DNA of 5,921 nt from Actinomycetota bacterium (lineage in GTDB: Bacteria > Actinomycetota > Humimicrobiia > Humimicrobiales > Humimicrobiaceae), in the NCBI GenBank assembly GCA_023379515.1, contig JAMCQQ010000380.1, forward strand, positions 700-6,620. Direction: 5' to 3'. Made by a program: the position numbers and the translations under genes. The notes beneath the pieces are model-generated. The model was not told the DNA's origin. It did no database searches and was given only the letters and a program-made list of their open reading frames with translations. Positions 5,543 to 5,921 of the stretch are shown here, one piece after another (the first letter of the stretch is position 1; each line of letters opens with the position of its first letter).

Positions 5543-5824
5543 TTAGTCAGCAGGTCTTATCTTTTTTAAGAGATTATCATAATCATTATGAGAACCAATC
5601 CAGAACCATATTATCTCATTGTTTTGTAATATGCCAAGAGCACGGTAATCCTTTGTTATACGTAAAGAGAAAATTGGCCTGGTTGAATGAATCCGCTTAA
5701 AATGAAGGCTTGGACGATAGGGGTTATTTTTGAAAATTCTATATGCCTTTTTTGCTTCTTTTCTTACCTGCTCAGGCAAAACTTTGTAACATTTCCAAAA
5801 ATGATCACTCGTTATAGATATCAT
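5543..5824 (-). CDS. RelE/ParE-family toxin of a type II toxin-antitoxin pair
   Basis: This 93-residue protein has the RelE/ParE toxin fold pattern. The N-terminal helices contain VLPEQVRKEAKKAYRIFKNNP (16-35, helical and basic), followed by LHFKRI (40-45), and then a beta-rich core with FSLRITKDYRALG (52-64) and the hallmark IIWFWIGSHNDYDNLL (71-86). Arg55, Arg61 and His79 are candidate active or RNA-contact residues. RelE members cleave ribosome-bound mRNA and ParE members poison gyrase; the sequence does not decide between them, though the YRALG and WIGSHxxYD pattern is common in RelE-type members. The ATG overlaps the end of the upstream antitoxin gene in an ATGA arrangement, implying translational coupling. 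The length is normal and no disruption is seen. The pair probably represses its own promoter, which is outside the window. Confidence 0.88.
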   Translation of the reverse strand: MISITSDHFWKCYKVLPEQVRKEAKKAYRIFKNNPYRPSLHFKRIHSTRPIFSLRITKDYRALGILQNNEIIWFWIGSHNDYDNLLKKIRPAD

Positions 5825-5921
5825 AATGATTCTATTTTCAGTTGTTTTGTTTTACCATCTTCGTATGCTGTAAGAGCCTCATCAGCAAGTTTGTCAAGAA
5901 TATCTTCAGAACCTGAAAAAG
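5821..5921 (-). CDS. Antitoxin partner of the RelE/ParE toxin, C-terminal part only
   Basis: The minus strand is open from the window edge to TGA at 5821-5823 and encodes about 33 residues, FSGSEDILDKLADEALTAYE then DGKTKQLKIESL. The helical stretch ending in a Gly-Lys-Thr turn and a leucine is the kind of C-terminus seen in small antitoxins that sit upstream of RelE-like toxins. The stop overlaps the toxin ATG by sharing TG within ATGA, which supports a co-translated pair. The N-terminal DNA-binding part and the start are beyond the window, so the antitoxin class cannot be named. Confidence 0.75.
   Translation of the reverse strand, partial: FSGSEDILDKLADEALTAYEDGKTKQLKIESL

Overview
The window looks like a piece of an AT-rich anaerobic bacterial genome, most plausibly a sulfate-reducing or syntrophic Desulfobacterota (former Deltaproteobacteria). 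This rests on a bacterial-type hdrC-hdrB-hdrA set, a soluble hybrid histidine kinase, and 5S rRNA-derived sequence of bacterial type. The taxonomic assignment is inference. One end carries a fold-back that suggests a contig edge from metagenomic or single-cell data.

Left half (1-2422, minus strand): a heterodisulfide-reductase-like operon in the order hdrC, hdrB, hdrA. HdrC is a small protein with two [4Fe-4S] clusters, HdrB has two CCG domains, and HdrA is the FAD subunit, cut off at the window edge. Together they would pass electrons between ferredoxin/NAD(H)-linked partners and a disulfide or similar acceptor; the partners lie outside. hdrC carries an in-frame 36-bp-period duplication beside its first cluster motif. 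The first 20 bases are an exact inverted copy of an internal hdrA segment and replace the expected HdrA sequence, so they are probably a chimeric junction.

Middle (2423-3830): a divergent promoter region, then on the plus strand an unusual soluble histidine kinase whose sensor is a Rossmann NAD(P)-binding domain. Its position head-to-head with hdrCBA suggests redox-linked control of the operon. No response regulator is visible.

Right half (3831-5921, minus strand): an accessory region. It holds an AAA_14/DUF4143 ATPase and a RelE/ParE-type toxin with the end of its antitoxin. These genes are separated by pieces of 5S rRNA gene on the same strand. One piece lies 25 bp after the ATPase gene. 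Another 5S fragment, after the toxin gene, is split by a 134-bp insert flanked by an 18-bp direct repeat, and the insert contains one complete 29-nt type I-E CRISPR repeat preceded by AT-rich sequence. The 5S fragments and the lone CRISPR repeat are the least explained parts of the window.
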